From: Planctomycetota bacterium
GTDB taxonomy: Bacteria; Planctomycetota; JAPUJT01
Direction of reading: 5' to 3'
DNA length: 64,000 nucleotides
Assembly: GCA_027296055.1 (NCBI GenBank)
Contig: JAPUJT010000132.1
Coordinates: forward strand, 1 to 64,000
The position numbers were made by a program, and so were the translations under genes. The notes beneath the pieces were generated by a model. It did not search any database and was not told the DNA's origin. It was given only the letters and a program-made list of their open reading frames with translations. Shown piece after piece: positions 39,951 to 50,238 of this stretch. Position 1 is the first letter of the stretch, and the number at the start of each line of letters is the position of its first letter.

Positions 39951-41477
39951 CTAGGGTTTGGATCGACCGGACTGGAGGTATTCCTCGAAGATATCTCCGA
40001 ACGCACCCTCGGTGTCGGCGAAGACGGAGAGGATGCGCGGCGCCACCTTCTTGTAGAACTCGTAGCGGGCGAACGCGGCCCCGTTGGGGAAGGCGACGAT
40101 CGATAACCGTAGGGCCTCCGCCTCCGCTTCCCGCTGGAAGCGAACGACATCGGCCGCGGCCTGCCCCCTTGAGACGATGGCCTTGGCCTCTCTTTTCGCC
40201 GCGTCGAAGTCGGTCTTGGCCACCTGGAGAAGCTGCTCCTGCTTGATCAGGGCCACTTCCTGGCGGTTCCTGGCAGCGATCTCGATCTGGAGCTTCTCGG
40301 TCTCTGCCTCGACCTTCTTCTGCTCCTGCATCACCAGGGCTTCCTGTCGCGCCAGCTTCTGATCCGCCTGCGCCTGGGTGAGCTGTTGCTTGTTTCGGGC
40401 AAGCTCCTCCTTGGCGATCTCCCGCTCCCGGATCGGCTGGGCGATCGCCTGAGGCGGCTCGATCTCGTTGACGAGGAGAGACTTGATCAGGATTCCGCTG
40501 TCCGCGGCCTTGGACCGGATCTTCTTGAGGACGGCGTTCTGGAAGGTCAGCCTCGTCTCCCCGCTGATGTAGTCCCGCGCCGGGTTCTTGGACCCTTCCA
40601 CGCGGCCGAACCCGCGAAGCATAGGGATCAAGATCTTCTGCAGCACTTCATCCAGATCCCCGATCCGGACGAGCACCTCGGGGGCCCGATCCGGATCCAC
40701 CGCCCACTCGACGATCATCCGGACCGTGATCGTGAAGCCGTCGCTGGAGGGAAAGCGAAGCGCCCCCTCCCCCGTCAGCTCGAAACGCTGCGACCGGGTG
40801 TCGACCATGTCCACTTTCTTGACGTAAGGGTTCAAGTAGTACTTCTCGGGAGTCAGGACCTTCTTCTGGACACCCTTCTCGCCCTTACCGACGAGGAACT
40901 CGTTGCGCGTCCTGGGGGGCGAACCCTCCAGGTTGGTCACGACACCCACGAATCCGGCGGGGACGACGAGCGCCCTGTACATCTCGACCTCATAGGCGTA
41001 CGGGTTGATCGCATGCTTTCCCTCCCGCACGATCTCGCCGACGATGCCCTTCTCGCCATCCTGGGCGGTGATCCAACCCTCCTGCAACCTTTCCAGGGTT
41101 GGGTTCTTCCCATACCGACGGATCTTCACGGCGAACTGGCCTGCCGGAATGATGGTGAACTTTTTTATCTGCCAGCCCCATTTGACCGGATTTCGGAAGT
41201 GCCTCCCCTCACTGAGGACTTCCAGCTGGATCCCCTTCTGTCCCTCCTCCGTGGCGATGATCTGCCCGCTCGGCAGGTCCTCTCCCATCTTGGCGATCAG
41301 CACGGCGATCTCGTTCGGCTCAACCTCGATCCGGCTGAAGAACCATTTCCAGACCCCCGCCAGCGCAACGGCCACGATGGCCGCGGCAATGATGACGAGG
41401 ACCAAGGTGACCCCTTTTCCGGGAGACCGGCGTGGTCCGCCGGTTCCCTGCGGCGGCCGAGAAGAATCGGTCTGCAT
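39951..41477 (-). CDS. SPFH/band-7 (flotillin-like) membrane protein 1
   Basis: A 508-aa paralogue of the following gene with the same order: membrane helix (VTLVLVIIAAAIVAVALAGVW), three tandem GEKG/NPY repeats, SPFH domain (RFPSSDGFTITVRMIVEWAV), long coiled coil (ARNKQQLTQAQADQKLAR) and a similar ending (AFARYEFYKKVAPRILS). The two are probably hetero-oligomers, as with HflK/HflC or prohibitins, although sequence and domain order differ from those. ATG at 41477 has GGGGGG 7 nt upstream; a GTG two codons earlier is too close to it. The kinase gene lies 76 bp upstream. Confidence 0.9.
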   Translation of the reverse strand: MQTDSSRPPQGTGGPRRSPGKGVTLVLVIIAAAIVAVALAGVWKWFFSRIEVEPNEIAVLIAKMGEDLPSGQIIATEEGQKGIQLEVLSEGRHFRNPVKWGWQIKKFTIIPAGQFAVKIRRYGKNPTLERLQEGWITAQDGEKGIVGEIVREGKHAINPYAYEVEMYRALVVPAGFVGVVTNLEGSPPRTRNEFLVGKGEKGVQKKVLTPEKYYLNPYVKKVDMVDTRSQRFELTGEGALRFPSSDGFTITVRMIVEWAVDPDRAPEVLVRIGDLDEVLQKILIPMLRGFGRVEGSKNPARDYISGETRLTFQNAVLKKIRSKAADSGILIKSLLVNEIEPPQAIAQPIREREIAKEELARNKQQLTQAQADQKLARQEALVMQEQKKVEAETEKLQIEIAARNRQEVALIKQEQLLQVAKTDFDAAKREAKAIVSRGQAAADVVRFQREAEAEALRLSIVAFPNGAAFARYEFYKKVAPRILSVFADTEGAFGDIFEEYLQSGRSKP

Positions 41478-41553
41478 GTTCACACCCCCCTTTTCTGATT
41501 AATGATTCGGTATCGGGCTCCGGTGCAACGTCCCGAGCCCGGGTCCCCCCTTG

Positions 41554-42660
41554 TCAGCCCACCCAGAGCACGAGGCCCAGGAATATGATCGCCACGACGA
41601 GGGCGAAGATCACCATGTTTCCTATCTGTCGCTCGATATCCTCCCCTTTGCGTCCCGAGATACCGAGGGAGAAGACGACGAACGTGGCGAAGACGATTCC
41701 GCCGACGAGGGCTCCGGCGCGACCGACGAGCTGTGATCGATGGCCGAGAAGCAGGACGAGGGCGATCACCGACGCCATGGCGATCCAGCGACCCTTCAAG
41801 GGCCATGACCTCTCCTGCGCCTTGGTCACCCGCTTCAGGAGCTGCGAATCTCGGACGGGCCTTCCCAGGGCTCTCAAGTCCTTGATGATCTCGCCCACGG
41901 AGAGGTAGCGGCTCTCGAGGCGCGCGCAGGCCTTCCGGTAGATCGCATCCGCGCGGGGGTCGAGTCCCTTCACCAGGTCCCCGGGGACCTCGCTCCCCAC
42001 CGGAAGCTCCCCGGTGAGCATCTCGAAGAAGAGGACGCCGAAGGCGAACAGGTCCGTTCGCTCGTCGATCGGCCCGATCCCGCTCTTCTGCTCGGGGGAC
42101 ATGTAGGCCAGGGTGCCGACGATCGTGGCGACCTCCTGGCTCTGCATCGTCTGGGAGCGGATGACGGCAGAACGGGAGGCGTCGATGACCTTCCCGAGGC
42201 CGAAGTCGGTCAGCTTGACCCCCCGGTCAGCAGTGAGAAGGACGTTTCCCGGCTTCAGGTCCCTGTGCATCACGCCCTTCTTGTGGGCAAAGCGCAGGGG
42301 CGCCAGGATCCCCCTGCAAAGGGGGATCACGTCGGAGATCGGCATCGGCGCCTCGCGCTCGATCCGCTTCCGGAGATCTTCCCCTTCGACGTACTCCATG
42401 ATCAGGTAGGGGGGCTCATGGTCCAGATCCATCCCGAGGGTCTGGACAATCGATTCCGACTCGAGGGAATGCTGGATCGTGCCCTCGCGTCGCAGGAAGT
42501 CGATCGTGTCGGGGTGTTTCGGGATCTTGATGGCGACGATCTTTTCGACCAGGTGAGCGTGCCGAGCACGCCAGACCTCGCCGAACCCCCCGGTCCCGAT
42601 CCGATCCTCGAGGACGTACTCGCCGATGCGATCGCCCTTCTCAGGCGGGCGGGCTGCCAT
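41554..42660 (-). CDS. Hanks-type Ser/Thr protein kinase with C-terminal membrane segments
   Basis: In this 368-aa protein the kinase domain has the Gly loop GTGGFGEVW (residues 22-30), catalytic K45 (VAIKIPK), HRDLKPGN (132-139), DFG (152-154) and the SPEQ P+1 region, so all catalytic residues are present. The activation loop is rich in Ser and Thr, which fits autophosphorylation. Three hydrophobic helices fill the last 90 residues, ending the protein in the membrane with no extracellular sensor domain. ATG at 42660 has GGGAGG upstream. It sits between the DUF3857 genes and the two SPFH genes on one strand. Confidence 0.93.
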   Translation of the reverse strand: MAARPPEKGDRIGEYVLEDRIGTGGFGEVWRARHAHLVEKIVAIKIPKHPDTIDFLRREGTIQHSLESESIVQTLGMDLDHEPPYLIMEYVEGEDLRKRIEREAPMPISDVIPLCRGILAPLRFAHKKGVMHRDLKPGNVLLTADRGVKLTDFGLGKVIDASRSAVIRSQTMQSQEVATIVGTLAYMSPEQKSGIGPIDERTDLFAFGVLFFEMLTGELPVGSEVPGDLVKGLDPRADAIYRKACARLESRYLSVGEIIKDLRALGRPVRDSQLLKRVTKAQERSWPLKGRWIAMASVIALVLLLGHRSQLVGRAGALVGGIVFATFVVFSLGISGRKGEDIERQIGNMVIFALVVAIIFLGLVLWVG

Positions 42661-42744
42661 ATTGCCTCCCTCCCCGGCAGGTTGGAACCGAGTGAACCCC
42701 ATTTTATCGCTTTTTCGCCCGACCGTCCACGGCGGTCCCGGCGA

Positions 42745-45700
42745 TCAGGGCGTCGGCTCCACGCCGATTGGCCGATCATCTGCTTCGTCTACCTCGCGGC
42801 AGAATCTGACGAGGGAAGGATAGGCGGTCGCCGGCAGGTTCGTCGGGAGGAGATGCACCTTGCGCTCGATTCGAACCGTGTCCTCGTCTGGCTGGGTGTA
42901 GGTGACCGAGTAGGCGCCGAACAGGCTCTTCAGCACACGGCCCGAGGGCAGGCTCGTGACCCGGTATGGCCCCAGGTGAATCGTGATGTCGTCCTCCTTG
43001 CGAATCGTCTGGCGGATCACGATCGGATGGATTCGATCCACGCGACCGAGGAAGGCGGCGGCGAGTTTCATCGGATCGAGCCCGGACCGGATGATCTTCT
43101 GATCTCCTTGCTCCTCGACGTACTGCGGACACTTCGCCTCTATCCGGAACCGGAACGGAGTGCCCCGGACGGAGATCTCGGGGAGCTCACCCAGCGTCAT
43201 CGTGGGCTCCGGGAACCGGGCATTCACGATCTGCTGGAGGAGCCGCTTCAGGTTATCCTCGGGCATCTCCTCCAGCCTCTCCTTGATCGAGTAGAGGGAT
43301 GCCGCGCCCCTCGTCGAATCGACGACGCAACGCATCCCTCCCCCCTCCTCGAGCCAGATCTCCACGCTTTCCGTGTCCTTCTGATCGGCCCCCTCACCAC
43401 CCGGAACCAGGGTGATCGCGCCCCCTGCGGGTGAGGTGATGAAGGCCTCCCCCCCCAGGTACTGCTCGGGGATGAATCCGAACGGATAGAAACGGGAGCC
43501 CATCGACAGCCAGATCGGAGGGGAGTCGTCCGGTCGGATACGCAGGAAGGGCGTAAAAAAGTGGGATGGACCGGGACGCTCCCAATCCGGCTCGGGCACG
43601 AAGGGTCGGGCGGGCCGCGCTCGGACATAGTCGAAAGGCACGCCCGCCGCCTCGAGCAGGGCCATGTAAAGGATGGATCGATCCCCCGCCTTCTCGAGGA
43701 GCACCTGGTGCGCCTCTCCGGCGGGACCGCTCCTCTTGATCGTCTCGTTGACGTAGTCATAGAGGACGCGCGCCCGCTCCAGACTTGTCTCCACTCCCTC
43801 GACCGCTTCCCTCGCCGCTTCTCGAAGCGCGCTGGTCAAACGGGTGCGTCCCAGAACACTCTCCCGGTACTGATCGTTCACGTCGGCCCATTCCCCGCTC
43901 TGGTAGAGCCGGACCGAGGGGAGGTGCTCGTCCGGCGCGGGCATCCAGAGCTCCGGCTCGACTCGACCCATCTCTCGAGCCTCGTACAGCAAGACCTTTT
44001 CGTCCCCTTCCTCGATGATGCGCGGCTCGAAGGGGAGGTGCTTCTCCAGCTTCTGGACATCGAAGCCGCGAGGAACGATGACGACGAGCCTCGAGAGGAG
44101 ATACGGCTCCTCGTACGATGGGTCCTGGAAGTAGAACGGGCCCCAGTCGAATCCGGATCGGGGGCGGGCGAGATCGCGCCGCCACTTTGCCTCCACGACC
44201 GCCCCGGGTTCCAGCCCGGGCAGGTGAAACTCCCGCCCCGTGGATGTCCGGATCGGCTCGAGGACCTCACCATCCGGCGTGATCGTCCGGATCTCGAGGA
44301 TCTCCCCCCGGGGATAGTGAGTCTTCACCTGCTCTTTCCCCTCCTCCGTGAGCACTTTCGTGGCGACGTGGCCCACCTCGGTGGCGGAACCATCCTCGTA
44401 GATCTTCAGCACCGTGAGGTCCAGCACGCTGAGGACCTTCGATTTCGGATACGCCTCACGACCCGGAGCGGCCTCGATCAGCTTCCGGAGGTTCGGATCG
44501 TAAGGGATCTCGAACTGATCCGATTCCCCATCGAAATGGTGGAGGAGACGCCGTAGGCGATGGAGCCCCGGATCCACTTCCAGGGCCTTTCGGTAGTGGC
44601 GGATCGCCTCCTCTTCGTCGCCGCGGCGGCGTTCGATCTGGCCGGCCATCCGCCAGGGCGATCCGCTCCAGGGCTGTATCGATGCAATCCGTCGGATCGT
44701 CTCGAGGGCGGAATCGAAGAGCCGGGATCGCAGCTGCGCTCGGGAGAGCGACCAGAGGGTACTCGTGTTCACCGGGTCTCGCGAGAGAAGCTCCTCGTAG
44801 ATCCGGATCGCGCATCCGTACCGGCCCGTCGCCTCCTCGTAGGACGCGACGGTCAGGGCGGAACCACGTCGACTCCTGTCCGCCTCGTACAGCTGGCGGT
44901 AGATCTCCGCCGCTGCCTTCCGGTTCCCCTTCCTACGGTATTGTCTTGCCCTGAACTCGAGAACAGGCGCCCAACCCGGACGAGACTCCTCGAGCTGAGA
45001 AGCCGCCGCCTCCGCCTCGGTGATCCAGTCCTCCGCCAGGGCGATCCGGTGCAACTGGTACCGGGCCGACCGGGCATCGGGATGGACCTCGAGAAGCCGG
45101 CGCAGGAGCGCGATCGCCTCATCCGCCTTGCCATCGTCGGCGAGGCTGCTCGCCAGACCGATACAGGCGGGGGCGAAGCTGGGATCGATCTGAAGCGCAC
45201 TGTTGTACTCCGTCCTCGCGCGGTTCTTCCGGACGGTCGAGGGGAGGTGTGTCGCGCTCTTGAGGAGCTTTGCTAAGAGGACACGGAGATGCGGGGATCC
45301 GGGCGCCAGCTCCACCCCTCGCGACAGATGGTCCACGGCATCCGGCAGGACGCCCTGGGTCCAGAGGAGGAATCCGAGCCCCAGGTGGGCCTCGACAGAA
45401 TCCAGATCTTCCTTCAAGAGGTCGGAATAGAAAGTCTCCGCCCCCAGGGCGGGGTCGACGACTTCCGCCTCTTCTCCCCCCGCGGGGAGCGAGTGAAGAA
45501 TCCGCTCGTCGGCCACCTCGAGCCCGTCGATCGGAACCCCATCCGGATCCGTTATGCGGAGGAGGATGCCGGCCCGGCCTCGGGATGCGATCTTGATCCC
45601 GATCCGGTTCCACCCCGGGGAGAGTGCGATTCCGACCCCGGTTTCGTACGGCAGCCAGCTCCGCCCCCGGTCAGAGTCCGCGACCTGCCGGCCGTTCAGC

Positions 45701-46365
45701 CAGACCTTGATGCTCGACCGGGCGGAGACTCGAAGCGCCGCCGGCATCGCGTTCTTCACGCGCACCTGGGCTACCGCGTAGACGACGCCCGATGGCCTCC
45801 GGAGGTAGGGCGCGAAATCCAGCGGCGCGGTTCCGGGGACGGGGCCGAGAAGGCGCCAGGAGATGGTTCTGCCCTGGCTCGAAAACGTCTCGTCGAACGA
45901 TGGCGCCGGCGCCACCATGGCCCTCTCCGGCGGAAAGACGCGATCGTGGAGGGAATGGCTCCGCTGCCCGAACGTTCCGGCGAAGATCACGGTCCGGACG
46001 AGGGAGAGCTCCCTCGCCATCCGCTCCGCCTCGGCCGGGGCGCCCTCCGCTCGATAGATGCGGGCCAGGTGCGTGGCGGCCAGGGCCGCGGTGACTCCAC
46101 CTATCCGGCCACCTTTCCTCATCGCCTCCAGGGTCGGGCGCAGGGATCGATAGTTCGGATATCTCCCCGCATCCTTGAGGATCACTCGAAGGATCATCTC
46201 GGCGCCGGGAGATCCGGGCGACCTCTCGAGGATCTCCTTCCAGGCCTCGAGCGTCGCCTCATCATCCCCGCGCGCGATCTCGGGTATCGACAGGGCATCC
46301 AGGAAGGTCGGGTCGTCTCCTCCCGATAGCAGCAAGAGGGGGACGAGCCACAGGGCGTGGGTCAT
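42745..46365 (-). CDS. Secreted TPR/DUF3857 protein with degenerate transglutaminase domain
   Basis: A 1206-aa protein with an N-terminal signal peptide. Residues about 130-290 form a jelly-roll-like domain (SSIKVWLNGRQVAD). TPR repeats occupy about 320-640. A DUF3857 domain (about 660-850: VLKIYEDGSATEVGHV, GEILEIRTITPDGEVL) precedes a transglutaminase-like fold. The catalytic Cys region seen in the paralogue as FGDCKDKAIL reads here AGDRSIL (about residue 895), and the Asp of LDGTAEY is LSMGSRF. It is therefore likely to be catalytically dead. The gene begins 12 bp after the paralogue's stop codon. Confidence 0.88.
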   Translation of the reverse strand: MTHALWLVPLLLLSGGDDPTFLDALSIPEIARGDDEATLEAWKEILERSPGSPGAEMILRVILKDAGRYPNYRSLRPTLEAMRKGGRIGGVTAALAATHLARIYRAEGAPAEAERMARELSLVRTVIFAGTFGQRSHSLHDRVFPPERAMVAPAPSFDETFSSQGRTISWRLLGPVPGTAPLDFAPYLRRPSGVVYAVAQVRVKNAMPAALRVSARSSIKVWLNGRQVADSDRGRSWLPYETGVGIALSPGWNRIGIKIASRGRAGILLRITDPDGVPIDGLEVADERILHSLPAGGEEAEVVDPALGAETFYSDLLKEDLDSVEAHLGLGFLLWTQGVLPDAVDHLSRGVELAPGSPHLRVLLAKLLKSATHLPSTVRKNRARTEYNSALQIDPSFAPACIGLASSLADDGKADEAIALLRRLLEVHPDARSARYQLHRIALAEDWITEAEAAASQLEESRPGWAPVLEFRARQYRRKGNRKAAAEIYRQLYEADRSRRGSALTVASYEEATGRYGCAIRIYEELLSRDPVNTSTLWSLSRAQLRSRLFDSALETIRRIASIQPWSGSPWRMAGQIERRRGDEEEAIRHYRKALEVDPGLHRLRRLLHHFDGESDQFEIPYDPNLRKLIEAAPGREAYPKSKVLSVLDLTVLKIYEDGSATEVGHVATKVLTEEGKEQVKTHYPRGEILEIRTITPDGEVLEPIRTSTGREFHLPGLEPGAVVEAKWRRDLARPRSGFDWGPFYFQDPSYEEPYLLSRLVVIVPRGFDVQKLEKHLPFEPRIIEEGDEKVLLYEAREMGRVEPELWMPAPDEHLPSVRLYQSGEWADVNDQYRESVLGRTRLTSALREAAREAVEGVETSLERARVLYDYVNETIKRSGPAGEAHQVLLEKAGDRSILYMALLEAAGVPFDYVRARPARPFVPEPDWERPGPSHFFTPFLRIRPDDSPPIWLSMGSRFYPFGFIPEQYLGGEAFITSPAGGAITLVPGGEGADQKDTESVEIWLEEGGGMRCVVDSTRGAASLYSIKERLEEMPEDNLKRLLQQIVNARFPEPTMTLGELPEISVRGTPFRFRIEAKCPQYVEEQGDQKIIRSGLDPMKLAAAFLGRVDRIHPIVIRQTIRKEDDITIHLGPYRVTSLPSGRVLKSLFGAYSVTYTQPDEDTVRIERKVHLLPTNLPATAYPSLVRFCREVDEADDRPIGVEPTP

Positions 46366-46377
46366 GGGGGCCTCGGA

Positions 46378-49300
46378 CTATTCTTGTGCGCCCTCGCGGA
46401 TGCGAACGATCACCGCTTCCCGCCGCGCCCGGTCGACATCGTTGCAGAACTTGCGAAACTCGGAGTACTGATCCACGGGAATCCTGCGGGAGCGGATCGA
46501 GAGTGTTCGGGTGAAATGAATCGTAGCCCCATCCCGACGGGTCTTGGAGGTGTAAGTCCCGAACGGACTGCTGATATCGCGATCCTCGGGGATGCTGACG
46601 ACCTCCGTATCTCCCGGAAGGGAGATCTTCACCTCATCCACGATCTGGGTGGGCTGCGGCAGGATCTCGTCATGTTTGCGCTCCGCCAGGGAGGAGAGAT
46701 CGGACAGGCTCGCCGCGTAGGCGTACCGGAAGAGGGGGTTGTCGAGCGAGAGCAGGGAGCTTCCCCGCGGCGTATCCTTCAGAAACCGGGGAGAGGCAAG
46801 CTCGTAGCTCAGCTTCACCGGATCGACGAGGAGACGCAGGTCGCCCACCCGTGTCGACGTCACCTCCGTACCGGGAAGCGTATCGGCGTAGATACGCTCC
46901 AGGTCATCCACCCGCCGCTCCTCTATCGGCAGATAGGCTCGCAGGATCACGGCGAACGTCCCCTTCGCCTCCGACTCCACCCGGATCTTCGCGGAACCGT
47001 CGAGGGCCAGCTCGACCTCATGTCGTGTGACCATCCGGTTCTCTTCGGCCGGGGTCGTCGGGACCTGGTGGATCGATCCCCCTCCCTCCTCGACCACGAG
47101 CACCCGGGCGCCCTGGTCGGAGAACGGGATGACGTCCCAGGGGTGGTACTCCGCCGTCCCGTCCAGGAAGACCCCCTCCTCCCGGTCGGGGAGGGTGACG
47201 TAGGAGATGCAATGGTTGAAGTGGTTGAACATCGGCAGGGTGAGATCCTCGTCCCACCGGCTCCTCGAGGAGAAGATCAGCACGGGACGGGACTCGATCT
47301 CGATCTCCTTCAGCATGGTGTTCAGCAGGATCGCCTTGTCCTTGCAGTCGCCGAACTTGCGGGTGAATATCGTTGACGCCTTGTAGGGCTTGTAGCCGTG
47401 GACGCCGAACTCCCAGGCATCGTTGTACCGGATCTCCGTCACGACGAAGTCGTAGATCGCGCTGATCTTTTCCTCGATGGAATCGCGGCCGGCCACCAGC
47501 TCCGCCACTTTTTGCCTGATCGGATCGCTCGCCTCGTGCTGCGATCGGATCAGGTTGGCGTACCACTCTCCGAGCTCCTCCCACTTCTCGAAGGTGGATA
47601 TGTGGATCTGCGGGCTCAGCTCCTGCGCGGGGGGTCGCCCCGACTCCGACTCGAGCTTCGCCACGTCGGTCATCTCCCACGTGCGGATCAGAACTTCACT
47701 GTCCCCGTCCTCGACGCGAGGTTCGATGGAGGCGTTCTTCAGATGGACATAGAATTTTCTCTCCTTGGGCGAGATCAGGGTGTAGGAGATGCGTCCGACC
47801 GGCACCCGGTCCTGAAAGATGAATACATCTCCGAAGTAGTCGCCGAAGAACGACTGCGCCAGATCGTCCCGTCGGTAGCGGACTTCGACCACGTCGCCCG
47901 GCTCGAGCGATGGCAGGTCGACCCGGTGTGACGTCTGACTGGAGAACTCGCCCGATCGCCGGGATGATCTCGATCGGCCTATCCGCGCCTCCTCCACCGT
48001 GCCGTCCTCGTGGATCACCTGGGCCAGTTTCACCTTTACCTGCTGCTCGCCGGCGGTATAGGGAATCCAGTAGGAGTCGAAGGAGCGGGCGCCCTCATCG
48101 TTGCCGATCTTGAATATCTCGTGGCGGAACTCGTCGCGGGTCCCGTCCCGGTTCACTCGCACGATCACCCGCCTCAGGATCACGCGATAGGGCTCGTTAC
48201 CCTCCTCGGGTTCCGCCTGCGCCCGCTCCACGAGGGCGGACGCATCGAACGGATGGGCATCTTCGAACGGCGCCTCTTCCTCCACCTTGAATTCGAGGTA
48301 CCTTCGCAGGTCGACGCGATTGGGATTCAATTCCAGGGCGCGGCGCCAGACCCGCAACGCCTCCTCCGTCTCCCCCTTGCGAGACAGGATGTGCCCGAGC
48401 CACTCGTGGAGATCATCATCCTCGGGGGCGATCTCCAGCGCCCCCCGGAGAGTGGCCACTGCGCCATCCAGATCGCCCAGACCGTCCTCGAGCGTCGCTA
48501 TCTCCGTGCGCGACCGGATCCGGAACGGCCGCAGCCTGGTCGCTTCGCGCCAGCTGTCCACGGCCTTCTCGGTCTCTCCGACCCGGGAGAGAAGATCGGC
48601 GAGCCTCGTCCGGATCCCGGTGTGGTTACGATCCTGCTGGATCGCCATATCGAGCGCGGCGCGTGCCGCGGAGAAGTCTCCGGCGGCCTGATGGGATCGA
48701 GCGAGGGCTTGCAGGCTCGCCGGCGACTCCCCGCCCTGATCGATGATCTGATGCCTCGCCCGTCTCGCCTCCTCGGACCATCCGCGCGCCACCATCAGGT
48801 CGGCCTCCATGAGGAGCGCCTCCGGGAAGCGGGGGTTTGCCTTCAGTGCCCGGCGAAGCCAGATCGTTGCCTTGTGAGTGTTGCCGAGGGATCGCTCGTA
48901 GTACCGCGCCAGACGATAGGCGGCTAGGGCGTGCTTCGGATCCAGAGAGAACGCATCTTCCAGGGCCTTCCGTTCCTCGTTGTGATCCTTGGCGATCGAG
49001 TATTTCTCGTCCTCCCGGAGGGCCCGCGAGTGATAGTAGGCGAAGATCGCGTTCTCCGGCTCGATCTCCCTCGCCCGCTTGAAGAGTTCACGATCCGTGT
49101 GATCCTCCTCCCCCCCCGGCTGTCGCGAGAGGTGCAAGAACCCGAGCCGGAAGAGATCCGTCGCGTCCTCCTCCTCTCCATCCCGCCTGCGGAGCATCTC
49201 CATCGCCCCGGACTTGAACGTGACCGTCTCGGTCCCCTCATCGGCGGGCGGAACCTCCTCCGGGGATGTCGAGATCTGGATCCCCTGGAGGGGGTGCCCA

Positions 49301-50196
49301 TCGGCGCCGTGAATCCTCGCGGCAAACCGCCATGCCCCGTCCCTCTCCGCCACCTTGATGAGGATCTGGTTCCAGCCCTTCCGGAGAGCGATCCCCACGC
49401 CATCCTGATCCCGACGCGCCCTTCTGTGCACATCCCTCTCGAGGAGGAGTCGTCCGTTGCACCATACCTTGAGGCCCTCGTCCGAGCCGACGCGCAGAAA
49501 GGCGTCTTGATCCTTCTCTGACTTCACGAACGTGGTGGCGTAGGCGAGACACTCCTCGTTCGGCCGGAGCATGGCATCCAGGTCCACCCAGCCGAGCGGA
49601 TCGATGACGGGAACGGGACGCCAGCCGACATCTCGCTTCTTGCCCTCGTAGACGGCGTCGCGAAGGAACTCCTTCTCAGGCGGGTAGGCGATATCGAATC
49701 CACCCCCCCGCTCGTTCTCGAAAGCCCCGCAGACGAGCCAGTCGGAGATGAACCCCAACCGGTCGGAGACTTCCCTCGCCTTCTTCTCGTCGCCGAGCCG
49801 GAGGTGAGTCTCGGCCAGACCCAGACCCACCCGGCCCCACAGGATCGGGTCGATGGCGTCCCTCCGGAAGACATCCTCCAGGGTCTGGAGAGCCTCGCCG
49901 AAACGGGAGGTCTGACGGACCAGCCGGAGGTACCGCTCGAGCAGATACTCGGCGAGAGCGGCAGCCTGCGACCCCTCGCCGGAGAGATCGGCAGTCTTCA
50001 GGAGGGCGTCCCGATAGCCTCGCCGAGCGCCGGCGTTATCCCCGCGCGCTTCCGCTTGGAGGATCGACGTCTCATCGAATGATGAGAGAGATGGGGACGC
50101 TGGGGGCGCCTCCTGGAGGAGGGCGGCCGCCAGGAGCACTGGAGCCAGGACCAGCAGGATGGAGGATGGTGGTCTCATTCGATCGCGCAGGCACAT
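46378..50196 (-). CDS. Secreted TPR/DUF3857 protein with intact transglutaminase-like domain
   Basis: This 1272-aa paralogue of the following gene has the same layout: signal peptide (ILLVLAPVLLAAALLQ), jelly-roll-like region (GLKVWCNGRLLLERDV), about eight TPRs, DUF3857 (VNRDGTRDEFRHEIFKIG) and a transglutaminase core. The catalytic Cys is C951 (FGDCKDKAILLNTML), with His in NHCISYV and Asp in FLDGTAEYHPWD, so the triad is complete. Such proteins are common in the envelopes of Bacteroidetes and Planctomycetes, with unknown substrates. The start is either the ATG at 50196, which has GGGGAT upstream, or an internal ATG six codons later. Confidence 0.9.
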   Translation of the reverse strand: MCLRDRMRPPSSILLVLAPVLLAAALLQEAPPASPSLSSFDETSILQAEARGDNAGARRGYRDALLKTADLSGEGSQAAALAEYLLERYLRLVRQTSRFGEALQTLEDVFRRDAIDPILWGRVGLGLAETHLRLGDEKKAREVSDRLGFISDWLVCGAFENERGGGFDIAYPPEKEFLRDAVYEGKKRDVGWRPVPVIDPLGWVDLDAMLRPNEECLAYATTFVKSEKDQDAFLRVGSDEGLKVWCNGRLLLERDVHRRARRDQDGVGIALRKGWNQILIKVAERDGAWRFAARIHGADGHPLQGIQISTSPEEVPPADEGTETVTFKSGAMEMLRRRDGEEEDATDLFRLGFLHLSRQPGGEEDHTDRELFKRAREIEPENAIFAYYHSRALREDEKYSIAKDHNEERKALEDAFSLDPKHALAAYRLARYYERSLGNTHKATIWLRRALKANPRFPEALLMEADLMVARGWSEEARRARHQIIDQGGESPASLQALARSHQAAGDFSAARAALDMAIQQDRNHTGIRTRLADLLSRVGETEKAVDSWREATRLRPFRIRSRTEIATLEDGLGDLDGAVATLRGALEIAPEDDDLHEWLGHILSRKGETEEALRVWRRALELNPNRVDLRRYLEFKVEEEAPFEDAHPFDASALVERAQAEPEEGNEPYRVILRRVIVRVNRDGTRDEFRHEIFKIGNDEGARSFDSYWIPYTAGEQQVKVKLAQVIHEDGTVEEARIGRSRSSRRSGEFSSQTSHRVDLPSLEPGDVVEVRYRRDDLAQSFFGDYFGDVFIFQDRVPVGRISYTLISPKERKFYVHLKNASIEPRVEDGDSEVLIRTWEMTDVAKLESESGRPPAQELSPQIHISTFEKWEELGEWYANLIRSQHEASDPIRQKVAELVAGRDSIEEKISAIYDFVVTEIRYNDAWEFGVHGYKPYKASTIFTRKFGDCKDKAILLNTMLKEIEIESRPVLIFSSRSRWDEDLTLPMFNHFNHCISYVTLPDREEGVFLDGTAEYHPWDVIPFSDQGARVLVVEEGGGSIHQVPTTPAEENRMVTRHEVELALDGSAKIRVESEAKGTFAVILRAYLPIEERRVDDLERIYADTLPGTEVTSTRVGDLRLLVDPVKLSYELASPRFLKDTPRGSSLLSLDNPLFRYAYAASLSDLSSLAERKHDEILPQPTQIVDEVKISLPGDTEVVSIPEDRDISSPFGTYTSKTRRDGATIHFTRTLSIRSRRIPVDQYSEFRKFCNDVDRARREAVIVRIREGAQE

Positions 50197-50238
50197 TGTA
50201 GGGACATCCCCGGCGCCGCCGCAAGACTTCGAATTTGT

